Assembly (NCBI GenBank): GCA_036850595.1
Contig: CM072148.1
Coordinates: forward strand, 7,615,118 to 7,679,117
DNA: 64,000 nucleotides
Direction of reading: 5' to 3'
Origin: Rhyacichthys aspro
Lineage: Eukaryota > Chordata > Actinopteri > Gobiiformes > Rhyacichthyidae
Every line of letters starts with the position of its first letter. The first letter of the stretch is position 1. The notes beneath the pieces are model-generated. The model was not told where the DNA came from. It saw nothing but the letters and a program-made list of their open reading frames with translations, and searched no databases. The position numbers and the translations under genes were made by a program. Positions 1 through 13,018 of this stretch are shown here, one piece after another.

Positions 1-295
1 TATTGTGTTATGTTTGTTATATTGAATGAGTTTCTATAAAAAACAGTGCAGTATTGAGATTGTGGCTTGGATGTGATCAAATATATATATATACCCTCCA
101 AAGACAAAAGATGTAAAGGAGTGAAAAAAGGGAAACAGAAAATGCATACATGGCAACAATGTTATTGAAAATAAATTAATAATTTCATGTGTTCTTGGTA
201 ATAAATACTTAAAAGTGTCCAGCAAAAAAAATACTAACAAGTAATAAATGCATAGAACTTCTGACTAATTTTGCAGTGTATCAATCATATCTCTC

Positions 296-326
<31 letters not shown>

Positions 327-1440
327 CGGTGCAGAAGAACAGTTACAAATACAAGTGAATAGATTTAAATACACTTGGTTAAAATCCAGTATAATGTTCC
401 TCTGTTCAGTAATCCATTATGTTCATGCTCATGCTAGTAGGACTTTGTAAAGGCCACATGCAGGTTTTAGAACGTAAATAAATAATCACGTGTTAGGCAT
501 ATCCATTATATTGGCATATTTATGGGAATAACTGTAGCTATAGACCCACTTCAGTCTGCCTACATGACTGATCTACATGACTGTAAACTAGGAAAAAAGA
601 ACTGCAGGGAGAATACACAAGGTTGTAAATAAGTAGGAACTTAATGAAGAAACTGAGAGATGCCCCGGTTGTACATTTGGATATTATATTCGTCAATGGT
701 AATGTTAATTAAATATATTGTTGGCTAATTATGATAACTGTGTCTGTAATAGTGGAGAACCTTTGTCATGAGATAATTGCAGCCAATGACATTAGTGTGA
801 GTGGGACACCCCCCAGTCATTCATTAACAAAGCTAGAAGTTGTAAAAGTACTGATAAGTGATAAATGATTTACTATTCAGACCTCAGGCCCTCAAGTACG
901 TAAAGTAAACTTCTTCTTCATCCTTCATAAAGAATTAAATTGTCAAAAATATCTCATATATCTCCATATTATTTCCATCCTCTGTTATTTCTATGTCAAA
1001 GCACATTCCTTTTTCTGTTTCTCGTCATTGCACACAGACCATTATCTTAGCTCTACATTCAGGTACATTCTTGTCTCAGCAGCACAATGCAGAAATATTG
1101 CACAAATAAAATTGGATTGGAGGAGAGGACGATGAAGAGTCAAACCTGTTTTGTGCAAACTGAAAACATTTTGGTGCAAACTAAATCCTGCAGCAGTACA
1201 ACGGAAGACATCATAGGCTCTACTTGATAAACGTCTTGCACAAACGTATTAAAATCTAATAAATCTGAACTGTCAGGCTTCATGAAATACATGTTCTTTC
1301 TGTAAACTCTTTGGCGTCCAGTAAGTACTCTACTGACAATCTGTGTAAACAAAGCTTATCAATAAAACCCTCATAAAAAACCTCGTTCGTCCAGTCCTTT
1401 GGCTGACACTGGGTTCCATTTTGCTGTGGGTTTATTGCTA
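1..1440. other. 3' flank of usp53, no gene seen
   Basis: AT-rich sequence downstream of the minus-strand usp53 model, probably including its 3' untranslated region. A poly-T run lies at about 297-320. The only open frames are short and resemble nothing I recognise. On the minus strand an AATAAA (plus TTTATT near 1429) falls directly after the proposed usp53 stop. I see no RNA gene. Confidence 0.5.
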
Positions 1441-1549
1441 TTATGGCCTGTTAAGGAAAAAAAAGGAAAATAAAATAAATAATTTAAAAAATTTGTAAAT
1501 TAAAAACAAAATTTTACAAAACAATCTAAATTGCTGCAGTCCTACCATT

Positions 1550-1590
<41 letters not shown>

Positions 1591-4500
1591 TTTGTTTTCC
1601 CTTTCAGTCTAATCATCAAGTCTACTTGATATGCTCTATCAAGTAGACAAAAAATATACTATTTATTACAATAGAAAAAATATATGTGAGTGTAAATAAT
1701 TAATGAATAGTAAGGTTGTAGAAGAATTGTATGTTTTTTGTTTGGTTGTTTTTTGTCACTGTCTTTCAGTTACTGGCATTACATTGTGTTGTAAATCGAA
1801 GTATTAGATCCCTTATTTTTATACATCCAACATTCAGTAATGATGTTATTTTTTAGGCACCTTTCAGTTTTCACAAAACACAAATTAACTTATGGAGTAA
1901 GAGCAACAGAAGACTTACTTGTATCAGGTCTGGCTTTTGGCACCTCTTGTGAGTGTGTGTCTGTGGGTTGGCCGTGAGTGTTATCTCTGCGCTCACTAGG
2001 GACAACTGTCCGTGGCACTGTGGCTGAGAGCACCAGAGGCCTCTGGTTGTGGTATTTAAGACGGTATGTCTCCGTCATACAGTTATCTACGTTGAAGTAC
2101 GTCGTCAGGGAAACCTCTTGAGCTGGGGCGGCCTGTTCCACTCTGGATCCACTGAGCCTCTCTTCACTGTCACATGACGATGGAGTGCTCCTTTCCAGGT
2201 CGGAGCCTGACTTGGAGCTTGCATCTGAGAAGGTTCTGAGGCCTGAGATGTCATTTTTCCTGTGAGGACTGACGTAGGATGAGGCTGAGGGATGGGGACT
2301 GGATGGGAAGGGGTCTTGAAGCATCTTCGGACGAAATGAAGTGTGACTGGTTTCCCCCTGGTGAGCAGCGGCACGCGGAGTGGGGCGGATGTGAGGGGAG
2401 CCCGCAGTGCCCGGCTGGCGTTGACTGTTCAGTTGAAGAGTCTCTGAGCTCACACTGCTGGGAGGATGGTAGGAGAGGGTTATGTGGGGACACTGGGAAT
2501 CAGAAGTGACAGGCTCACTGTTGGAGCGGTAAGCACTGTCTCTGTCCTCAGGCTCTGACAGAGCCAGATCATCGGAGCTGTTCCACTCAGAGCTGCTGGT
2601 TTTGGCCATGTGCCTCAGGACTGTACTTTCTCCACTGTGCCCTCTACAGTTTGACAGCTCCTGCTGCTCACTCTGCCTGCTCTCTGAGCCACTGCACTCC
2701 CTGTCCGAACACATGGCTTTTCTGCACGAACTGGATGTGTACTTTGACTTTCTTCTGAAAAAAAGAAAGAAATAACTGTTATATCACTAAAGTGTTATGC
2801 TAGGATATGTGCAACGCTTTTGTTTTTGCTGTAATTATCTGTTTATTGTTTGGTGTGCACATTTTACAATGTCTACAAAACCAAAATTTTAGTGAAGGTC
2901 AGATGCTCACTTTACTAAGAAAGTAAGGTGATAAATCTATTACGCCTTTTACTTATATTAATCAAAATATCTTTAAAAAGTACAGTGGATTTATGTATTA
3001 TATACTATATTATTAATGTTAAAATAAGTTATGATGAACAATTACCTCAAACTTGGACTGGTCTTGAGATGTGAATGAGATCCCTGGTCATGGTTCTTTC
3101 CCTGAGATTTGGCTGGATGTTTACATGTAAAATATAGACATGCACAAGTCAAACACAAGACAGACCAATAAGAGTATAACACCATGTTTGCAAACACCAC
3201 AGTCTTCAACAGAAAAAGGATTAAAGCCTTATGTGTACACTAGGTTAAGACGTTTCCTTTGTATCTCTCAGGATCCCGAGAATTAATTCAGCCTCCTTAT
3301 CAAATTACTGATCCATTGAGATTTGTTGTTCTTGGAATGAATCAAATACTGTTTGCTGTAATCTGCCCTAATCTAGATCCAGGCAGCTAAACCTACACAC
3401 GTACACACAGGCCTTTCGGTATTGATCTGTGAGAAAAAAAGAGGCTGTAGTGCTGTTAGTACACAAGGTGGCAGCAGCACCATGCTAAATGTAGCCCTTC
3501 AAAGCTGGGGGGAGCAGACAGTGCAGCAAGAGGCAGCAAAGCACTGAATTCCTTTCCTTTAAAAATAGATGTGTTATTTTTTCTTTGCTGTTGGCCTAGA
3601 GAGGACCGTGCTTGGATAAATGCTGGAGCTGACGCTGGGAAACGCAAGCTGTAGATGCACACAACCTCGATAAAGTATCAAGGGAGGTGCATTGACAGAA
3701 GTGCATGAGCACATATTAACGACAATACCAGCAGCAGAGTCCAGCTGTGCTATCAGAATGAGCTTTGTGGGATTATCATCAGATTAATGCCTGTGCAGGG
3801 CTGACAGGGTGAGGAGGTTAAAGAAGCCAGTCCAAGCTTAGAAATCACCCCAGAAATTAATCAATGTTTAATTACACTCACTATATCACTTATAAGCACA
3901 TCCCACCTTATTTTTGCCCTTTTTGATTAAATAAATAATGTGATAGTTTGGGTTCAACAGTATGAATAAATAATAAAAAATAAATATTAAATATTAAAGC
4001 ACATGAGAAGCAGCAAACAATTCATCACAGCAAATTCATGACAATTACTGTGTGTATATTTTAATAAACTAATTTAATAAATATAAGATCTAAAAAAAAA
4101 AAAAAAGTTCTTACCATTGTGTGACGGTGAAGACGTGCTTGACTTTGCATCTACTCCCTTTTGCAGCTGGCTAAAAAACATTGTCATTTTATTTGTAAAC
4201 CCAAAAATGTGGGAGAAAATATATGTATTTATAAATTAATACTTTTTGGGCACTAAATATTGAGTGGGGTACATGATGATTTGATGACGTAATCTTAATG
4301 ATTAATAATGACTGACTTTTGGTTCTTGTCAAATGGGAAAAGTTACATAATGCTTTGGAAATGTCAACATTTAGTAGTATATTATTAATGTACGTCTCAC
4401 CTTTTCAGCTGAGCATCTGCTGCTGCCCTCTGGTCTTTTACAACAAAGCCATCAACGCCAGGGGAGTCTGGGTTGGTGGAGCCACTGCTCAGACGATCAC

Positions 4501-7500
4501 TGCTCTCATATCCAGACTCAGTCCTCTGAATCGTCCAGGTGTCACTGCGCAGCAGCGTCTTGGGGCCCCCCTTCAGCCTGCTGCCTCTCTGCTGGTTGGC
4601 CCTGCTCTCTGAGTCTACAGAGCTGTGGCTTTCAGTCTCATGGCGCTGCTCATCTTCATAAATAGTCATTAAACTCTTCTGCTTCCGATCATCTCTGTTC
4701 CGGATAAATTCACGTTCTCGACTCTGATCAGAGTGACCTCTGTCCTGGGAAGGAGCTTTAGTGCGGCGTGGACTGTCATGTTGCTGCTGGCGCCGCTGTT
4801 CTAGTTCGTTCAGTACAGTGTCCACATTCAAAACCTCTCTAATGGGCCTCCAAGTGGACTTGATTTTGTTACGGTTTCCCACACTCCCACCTTTTTCCCA
4901 GTGTTCCTGACAGCTCTCCTGATCTGGATGACGACTTGGAGAGGGGTTGTTTTTGCGAATGTGCCCAGCACCCTGTGTACCACGTGAGTCCTGAGATGCT
5001 CTGCTTGAACGGTTGGACTTTTCAGTGCGTGGATATGTCTTTACCCTGTGATCTGGAGGAAGTCTAGGTCCATTTTCTGGTGGAGAAGAAGATCGGGCAT
5101 AAGCCGAGTCTAAAGAGAAAGCAAAACAAAATACTGTCAAGTTTTCACACTACTTTGTCTCTGTTTAGATGACCAGAGTTTTACCTTTGTGTTGCGATGG
5201 GTCCGATTTTCGATGTCCTCTTTCCTTTCTGGATATGTCACTTTGCCTGTCCATGAAAGGATCTTGGTATTTTGGGCTACCAAAAGGATGTTTTACTGAA
5301 GAATAAAACATAGAAACCATTTGTTTGTATCAACCAAGGCTGTGGGTTTCATTTATTCACTCAACTGTTCAATTATTTTACTGATTTTAATCATCCAGTG
5401 AACATCCTTGATCTAGAGGAACACATTTAAACAGTGGTGTGTGCTACTGCTTTCAGTATTAAGACACTAAATATCAAACACTGAATTAGGTAAACAAAAC
5501 AATTCAAAGAAGCACTGCCTTATTACCACTGCAAATCTATCATGAAATACTGGGGTAATATTAACCACACACGCATGTGAGATACAGAGAAGTGTGAACA
5601 TCTGTCTTAACATCAGCTCTTATACCAGAGCATTACCATTAACAGCTGCCACTTTATCACTGGCACTGTTCTTTTTACAGATGGCTAGAAGGAAATATTT
5701 GACAAAATGTAATAGAAAAAACAATGGCGAGTAATGTATTTTTTCTAAATTGAAAGCACTTTACACTGTTCAATTACAAAAAAGGAAAATAGTTTCTGAA
5801 TAATCAAACATATAGTAAAGAGAACAATATTTATTGGTCCGTATCCGCTCACTGTTTTGTATATGTTACAAAACAGTAAGTAGCAGCAGACAGTAAGCTG
5901 TAGTATTACATTTGATCATAGCTTTTGCGTTTCATAACCGTCAAATCATTGCTGCTAATCTTAACTGAGATCTTAAAATGATAGAGTGATGCAAATTGAG
6001 CAAAGAGCTGAAAGAAAAGACAGTTCACAACCACGAACAAGTAAATTAAGCGCAGTATAAAAATACTGTTTCCACACTTATTTTGGAAAAAAGCAATAAA
6101 ACATTACTTACATTTATTTTCCAGTCCCATGTCAGTCAACATATCAGGGCACCAAACTAGACCAAAGCTAAACATCTACACAAGCGGTGTGCCATTACCA
6201 AAACCGCAGGCTGAAAACTGAATGTGGGGAGGAAGAGTGAAGTATGGAGAGGAACATGAGTGCGCCGGGACACAGGAGCAGGGATTAGGGAGGAGGCGTG
6301 GGTGGTAATCTGCATGCAACAGAGGCATCATCCTCATGTCAAGTTCAAGCCAGCACACAGGGCAGGACAATCTTTGAGCTGGCGCTAGCACAGCGCTGCC
6401 TCAATCCCAAAGCACACCACAACTGGCATTCATCAGCTGGATGCAGCTCTGGCAAAATGTTTATTTGTATTTGCTTTAAGTAAAATAAAACCGATGCCAA
6501 AGAGAACAAAGGGGAGTTTGGGGGTGTAGCTGAAGTACGGTAACCTGTCACAGATGTATGGCCTTTATAAAAAAGTAATAAACAGTGCACATCATAAGTC
6601 TTACCTGTGTCATCACCATTCACTTGAGGTTTGTAGCGTGGGCACATAGTGGTTTGTCGTGGTGCGTCTTCATTGGACACTGGCGTTCCCTCAGGATTAG
6701 TGTAAAACAACAAGAGTGGCTGGAAATGTCCCCTAATGCATTTGGATGCAACATCTTTCCACTTGGATCCAATCTGACGAATAGAGAGAAAATGGGAGAC
6801 AGTAACAGGTACTGTAGGGCCACAGATAGTATATGAATAGGGATAAAGAGATTAATAGCAGGGTGCCTAACCTCCTTTACAGTAGCATCATCAAAAAACA
6901 TCCATTTGGAAGATTTTGTGTGATAGGCAAAGGCTGAATAATGTTTACTCGAAAAACAGATCATCCCCACCAGATGTAGTTCACTGCGTTTGGCATTTTC
7001 ATCCGTCACACGGTTGAACAGCTGAAAGAGAGCAAATTCAGACAAGTTTGATCTACATATACTGCTCTTTAACAGATGGGATGGATGGATAAATCCTATG
7101 AAAACAAAATCTATCTGTGTGTTTTTGATAGCATTGTGGCACATGATATTAACACTGTTCTATTGTACATCAAAAAGACTCAAACCACAACACTAACTTG
7201 AACTTGGAGTACGGTACAATAGCTTTTTTTTTAGAATTTATTTTTGTCTTACCCCAGACAGGTTTAAACGTGGGCCAAGTGCCCTGATGACATCGTCTGT
7301 CAGGTCTGACTGCTCCGCGTCCCACACAAATCCAATAGTGACTATCTCAGGACAGTTCATGAGCACACGACGGATCTTGATGCTTTGACCACAGTCGCTC
7401 TGCAAATGATGTATATTATCAATCTTTTATTTTCATAAAGTAAAAAAGACAAACTAGAAGGCATATATTTTATAGTTTTAGTTGTATGTGGTATAAGTTA

Positions 7501-10003
7501 TTATAGTTACAAAACAGGTTAATAGTTTTAAATGCTGACATAGTGAAAAAAAGTCCATCTTTTATTACAAAAGTTAAAAATAAACAAAAATTTAAATAAG
7601 CCACTTGCATATTGCTTTTATCTATTTCAGGTAATAAAAGGCAGCTGGGCCAAAAGGTTCCAAACAACACCTTAGAAAAGTAAATCACTTTATAATCTTC
7701 TGACTGAACCCAGATGTGTTTGTCAGAATAAAGTATAATTTTAGACCATTGAAATGTGTCATTCCTCAATAATAGTTGTTCTGTTGTTCTATTTAGATCA
7801 GCTAAAGTGAAAGTGGAAAGTCTGGATTTTTTTTTTCACAAAAAAGGATACCTACATATTTAGCTAGAGCAATGCATTATGAGAACATGACATCATGATG
7901 TTGAAAAGTTTTTGCAGCTTTTGCAGGGATACTGTTTTGAGATGAGAGCTGTCACCTTCAAAATTGATCCACAGCAAAAAAGAAAAAAGCAGTAGCAAAT
8001 ACAGATGAGAGAAACCTAGTGGATAAGCCCTTCCTGCTATTTATAACCTAACACTAGTCTGGCACCAACTCCTTCCGGCCGCTCCAAGATCACTGTCACA
8101 GCACAAAGCACACAGTGTACTCTGCATCATTAGGGACTCACATTTTCAACTTTTACTGCATTTTTACAGGCTAACAATTCCACAACATTAATATAGTAAT
8201 GTGATAAAAAGTTAATCATAGTCCATACCGGGCAGCTTCGGAGGTCACCCGTGTTGTTTGCTGCCTGCAGCAATTCCCCGAACATGTCTGACCTCAGGCG
8301 CTCACTCTTTCCCAACATGCGATCTACCTGTTGGCTGGACATAAACCAAGAGACAAAGATCAAACAGATTAAAAAACTCAAGTGCTTTCTTTTCAGTGCA
8401 AACCTATGCACATTAAACTCACTCCTATTTTTTTTAAACTTTTTTATTATTGCTGACAAAAGAGTGGAAAATAGCACATTGAATTAGGGGACTACAAAAT
8501 GCAATCAAATCATTTTATTTTGCTGAGACCAGTAACCTTATTTAATACTTTAATATTCAAACCAGGATTAGCATTTTGACCTGATTTTTATATCCTGGTT
8601 TTAAAGCCGTGGCACCAAATCAAGCACTCACCATAAAGCAGTGGTGGAAACATAATGAACAAACTCTGTGAACGGGTGTGGGTCTGAAGAAGCACCGCAG
8701 CATCGACACACAAACTGCAAACACAATTATCACATTTTATTTTACATTTTATTTTATGCATTATAATTTTTAAATAATAGTTGCTCGGATTATGTCTAAT
8801 TACCTGCTCATAAAGCATCATTGCAAACTTCTGGTGTGTGATGCAGGATTTGGATGTGCACGCGTCTGTCGCTGCGTCTGACTCGATGTGCAAATGGATC
8901 CGCTCCAGGATGTTCTCCTAACATTACACAGATAAGGATATGCAAATATGAATACATACAGGTGCACCATTGCAAAGACAAAACACATGTCTCACTGTTA
9001 AAAGCCATGAATGCTTCAGTGTCGAGGAGAAGGGAGGATTACATACTCAAATCATCCAGAAAAGAATCAGCTCTCAACTCTTCTTCTAAATTAAAAGCCC
9101 CCTTGTGTTAACGTACAAAGCACTCAGCTGCATCGTCCATCAAGCCAAGTTGGAAGCGCTGCTCATCCTTAAAGGTTTCGGCTAAGGCATTACGCAGGCT
9201 GTCCGAGGGTAGAACACGTTCCCTGCTCTGCTGGAACTGGCTGAATATACTCTAGAAACGAGATGAGAAACAGGAATGACTGGTTGAAAATGTAACCCAT
9301 TTACTCCTCCTTCTTCTATTTCATTTTACTGACTAATGAAAACTAAATAAAACCTTGTTGGGAGCAATACAGCAGGGAACCAACCTTTAATGCGCAGAAA
9401 ATACAGGCATCGCCGAGACAAAAGTGACCTGAGAGCTGCCTCAAACTTCTCCTGAAGATATCCAGCTGCCAGAGCACCTGTGTATGTGTTACACAACAAC
9501 ATTAATTCAACCTGATCACAGAAATATAAACTAGCTCCTATTAAATTCAAGTTACAGTATTGCCACTGAGATATTCTCTTTTATTTAAGCTAGTGTTCAC
9601 AAATCCTCAGCCTTAATCCAGCAAAAGTCAGTTTACAGCACTATAGGATCAGGGTTCTTTGTAATGCCTATTGTTAAGAGGTGTTTTAGGCAGCTTTATG
9701 CAACCTGACCCAGATGTCGTACCTGAACGGCGCTGTTCAGGAAACAGCTGTTCTGGCCGGGCTCATTGAACAGGCCTTTGGTTAGAGCCAGAGACAGCAT
9801 GCTGCCTGGCTGGTAGGATTTCTTCAAGCCTCCTCCAGGTTTTTTGAACATCTTCGCCCATGCCTTGGTGTTAGAACCTGGGAATGATGAGTAGTAATAA
9901 GTTCAAACTCAGGATGGGTTAGCACACAGTTTCCATTAGTCTCCAAACTCCAGGCGTCTGTACCTTCTCCTGAGTTCGAGGAAGACTTGTTGCAGCTGGA
10001 CAT
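1441..10003 (-). CDS. usp53: USP53-type ubiquitin carboxyl-terminal hydrolase
   Basis: Deubiquitinase-family protein. Mammalian USP53 associates with the tight-junction protein ZO-1 and is linked to cholestasis and deafness. Proposed coding exons, in transcript order: 10003-9964, 9877-9723, 9477-9385, 9251-9117, 8917-8804, 8714-8632, 8334-8229, 7399-7253, 7021-6872, 6773-6605, 5684-5637 (tentative), 5295-5185, 5109-4401, 4170-4115, 3112-3046, 2754-1918, 1447-1441. All junctions keep frame, giving about 1008 codons (human about 1073). The Cys box is GQNSCFLNSAVQ (Cys58), the His box KHYSAFAYH (His318) and the Asp motif FFDDATV. The long tail contains LMTIYEDE, RTESGYESSD and, near the C-terminus, SLTTYFNVDNCMTETYRLKY, all of which I associate with USP53 rather than USP54. 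The start ATG (MSSCNKSSSN) is followed by YQPGSMLSLA. The acceptor of exon 3112-3046 was chosen because the next AG downstream gives an immediate stop. The last exon codes for only one and a third codons and is uncertain. I cannot tell an a or b paralogue. Confidence 0.9.
1550..1590. repeat. (TAA)n microsatellite
   Basis: About a dozen uninterrupted AAT/TAA units. The tract lies in the proposed last intron of usp53. Confidence 0.9.
5637..5684 (-). CDS. usp53: candidate 48-nt usp53 microexon
   Basis: On the minus strand a pyrimidine-rich tract ending in AG precedes 48 nt and a GTAATG donor. The exon enters and leaves in phase 1, matching both neighbours, and reads AICKKNSASDKVAAVN. Because its length is a multiple of three, it could be skipped without shifting the frame. 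It is not confirmed by any transcript. Confidence 0.5.
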
Positions 10004-11260
10004 ACTGGGAGCTGGGAGCTAGTGTGCAGGTCTGGCCATGGGTTCTCTCCATCTCAGCCCCACGCACCTACACAGCTGTTCGGGGAGAGCATCACTACGA
10101 TCAGCCACGGGGCAAACTCAGCCCAGAGCTCCAACACATTGAATGACACCTGGACACAATCTGCAGAAAAGAAAGAGGAGAATCATAAAGAGTAATGGAC
10201 CACAATAAGGTTGGCAGTTAAAGTTACAACTAACCTAAAGGGTTTGATCCTGCATTTACAATAAAATATTTTGATTATGATTATCTGGATTTGAAAAACT
10301 TCAGCATCGTTCTGTGAAGTTGTTTGCCTTCCAGTTTTATTTACAGAAGGCCTGTTACTGTAAAGAAGACATTTTAAATAGATATAGGTAATGACAGCTA
10401 ACTGCATGAATAAAACACACATTTAATCTTAAAATAGCGGATAACTTGCTTCCCAGTGTTTTATTTTTGCTCCTAAACTACAATTGGATCAACGTGCCAT
10501 GTTTGCACTGTAGCCTACATCCTTGAGCTACGTTACATTTTCAAGCCTATTGATATTTAACGTCCACATGTGTTTGTGCACCATCCAAGCTCGACTCAGA
10601 CACACCATGTGATGCCATTATAGGCTTACTGTATGCCACTGTATGATATAAGCACCCATTTTTCCGGTCTGGTTCATAAAGAGGACATAAATCCTTTGTT
10701 AAACGGGATTGTTATGTGGTATAGGTCCTTTCGACACAGCAGCAGTGGACACGCTGCCAACAGCACACTGTATGTTATTTAGTGGAGCTACATTTGCCGC
10801 AACTCGGGTTTGGACAAAACAAGCAGACTCACCTTAAAGCGAAAAAGAGACACGTCCAGTGAGGCGCAGGACTGCTGCTGTCAACGCGAAAAATCTCTCC
10901 ACTTCTCTCTGACACCCCGCGAAGAAGCTGGCTAGGGCTCACTGCAGATGTCCAGACCCGTGTAACGCACTATCTGTCATAGTGCACCACTCACAATCCC
11001 TCCGACATGAACAATCACAGCAGCTGGAACATTACTGTCAAGCCGCGAACGCACGCCCAAGACACCGCTGTTTGTTCGGCGCAAACTGTCCCCTTTTCGC
11101 GCACAAACGGGGCCGGTGTTGGTGGCCTGTGCCAGAATGTCCGACGCGGATTAGTGATGTTTTGAGACTTGGTGAGGTCAAACTCCGCCCCTAGTGTAGC
11201 CTCAAGTACACTGCCGCTCCACAGCAATCTTCAGTCTCTCAGTGGCGAACTGCGCGCTGG
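9964..11260 (-). promoter_or_regulatory. usp53: usp53 5' UTR exons and CpG-rich promoter
   Basis: The coding start at 10003 lies in an exon whose acceptor is at about 10161 (CTTTTCTGCAG). A further 5' non-coding exon can be drawn from about 10833 upward, with donor GTGAGT at 10832. Around it, about 10840-11260 is richer in CpG than its surroundings, as expected for a broadly used promoter. The transcription start was not located. Confidence 0.5.
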
Positions 11261-13018
11261 CGGAAGGTCAGACTTCCAACTTGTCATGATGATGATGAGA
11301 GAAGACATCACATGACTTCACTGGTTTCATAATCATGCAGCACCGTGAGCAAAAAAAGCTTATCTCTTTTACTGCTTTTGTCCAAAAACAGAACACATTG
11401 TCTGATTTTTGCACAAATTGAATTCATGAGACACACAAAAAGACACCGTTCACACTTTAAATATCAATTTCCTTTTCAGATAACCTGGGGTGATAATCAA
11501 ATCTAAAACATATCCAACCTTGTGACTCTGGCCATTGTGCAGTAAACAGGACATGGAGTCACAAAATGGGGGCAGATGGAGGGCCTGGCAGGGGAAAGCC
11601 TGCAGAACCCAGCAGCTTTTAAGTGCACACATGAGAGAGAGGGACTGATGCAAGCCACAGTCAGCAACATTCACACTCTCTAATTCTTGTGTCTTGTCCA
11701 GATTATCTCTGTGTACAGTAAATTGCTGCTTTTCCTGCTGCTTTTCTTTAAAATACATTGTGCCAGTAGACCTCAGTCATTGGCAGAAGTGTCTGTGTGC
11801 GTGTTTATATGCGACAGTGTGTAAAATGCTTCTCACAAGCTGTTACACGAAAAGGTTTGCACCCGATTTGAGGCCAAGAATGAAATCTGTTCATTATTAA
11901 ACAGAGACAGTCAGGAAAAAGAGCAATTTAATGATGCACTGAGGGCTGCTTGATAACACTTCTTTTTGATATTCCTTGTTCTTGTCCCTAATCCATCCCC
12001 TCTTACTTTTTCAGATTCTTGCTGGATATAGTCTTACAGTGTGTCTTTTGTGGTCATTAATCCAAGAGCAGCATCGTCATTATGAGATCTGTGAATCCAA
12101 ACGACTAAAGAGATTGACTGAACAGTATTTAATTTTATCCACAATTTGCCTCACAACAAACAGTTCTTGTGAGTTTGTGTTTGTGGTCCAATTCAAAGTT
12201 CTAAAGAGTAGCCATGTCCTTTGTTCCAGGCTGAAGATACTGAATTGGGAGTCTGTGTTCTTGAAGCGTGCACTTTACAACACGTCTGAAAAGTATGGCT
12301 GTGTGTGTAAATACAGAATGTCTGTATGTGGCATGTGCCTGATGTTATCTGACTAAAGTGAAGCGCTTGAAGACTATAAAGCACTCTCTGGCTCCAGCAC
12401 ACAAAGCTCCCCTGAGACACTCATGACAACTTCTTTGAATTGTTTATAAAAAGACACTGAGTACTATTTTTGTTCAGTTCAGAATCCCACTCTTGAGTTA
12501 TTTTGGGACGTTTTATTTTAGATTCCCTTAAAACTTCCTTGGTTTAGTGTTTCTAAAAACAACTTCAATAACTCAGACAGACTCTATGTCAGCTAACATT
12601 TCCTGGAGTCAAAAGCATCTGTGCAAATACATGCCGTGAAATGAACGTATGTGGCAATATTTCATATTTCATATTATTATTAACAAACTGCACAAATTTA
12701 AAGTTTTTCTGGAATCAGTAATAAATATAAAAGGCCACTAATCAATAGTTTGCACCTTTAATTTACTTTCCATAGTCAGAAATTTAATCAAACAATTATA
12801 ATTTACAATTTTTCAGCACAAGTCATAAATATCTAATTTTGTTATGTACATGAGAATGCAGCAAACACACTTTACAACTAGAAAACGGGCATTTTCTTCA
12901 CCAGGAGACGACTAACTAAACTGTAGCTGTGCCTGTAACTGTATGTTTTATGAGCACAGCTTCATTTTAAGCTAAACATTATAATCAACATATTCGAGAT
13001 CGAGAGAGATGGGCTTCT
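11261..13018. other. usp53-myoz2 intergenic region
   Basis: About 1.7 kb between the usp53 promoter and the 3' end of myoz2. The open frames here are short, and I recognise no gene, RNA or mobile element. The part next to 13018 should include the myoz2 3' untranslated region. Confidence 0.5.

Noticed and set aside
1140..1352. 70-codon minus-strand frame downstream of usp53
   Set aside because: No recognisable domain, probably inside the 3' untranslated region or flank.
6176..6713. Frames on both strands in the usp53 intron
   Set aside because: No similarity to USP53; the real exon is 6773-6605 and the rest lacks matching splice phases.
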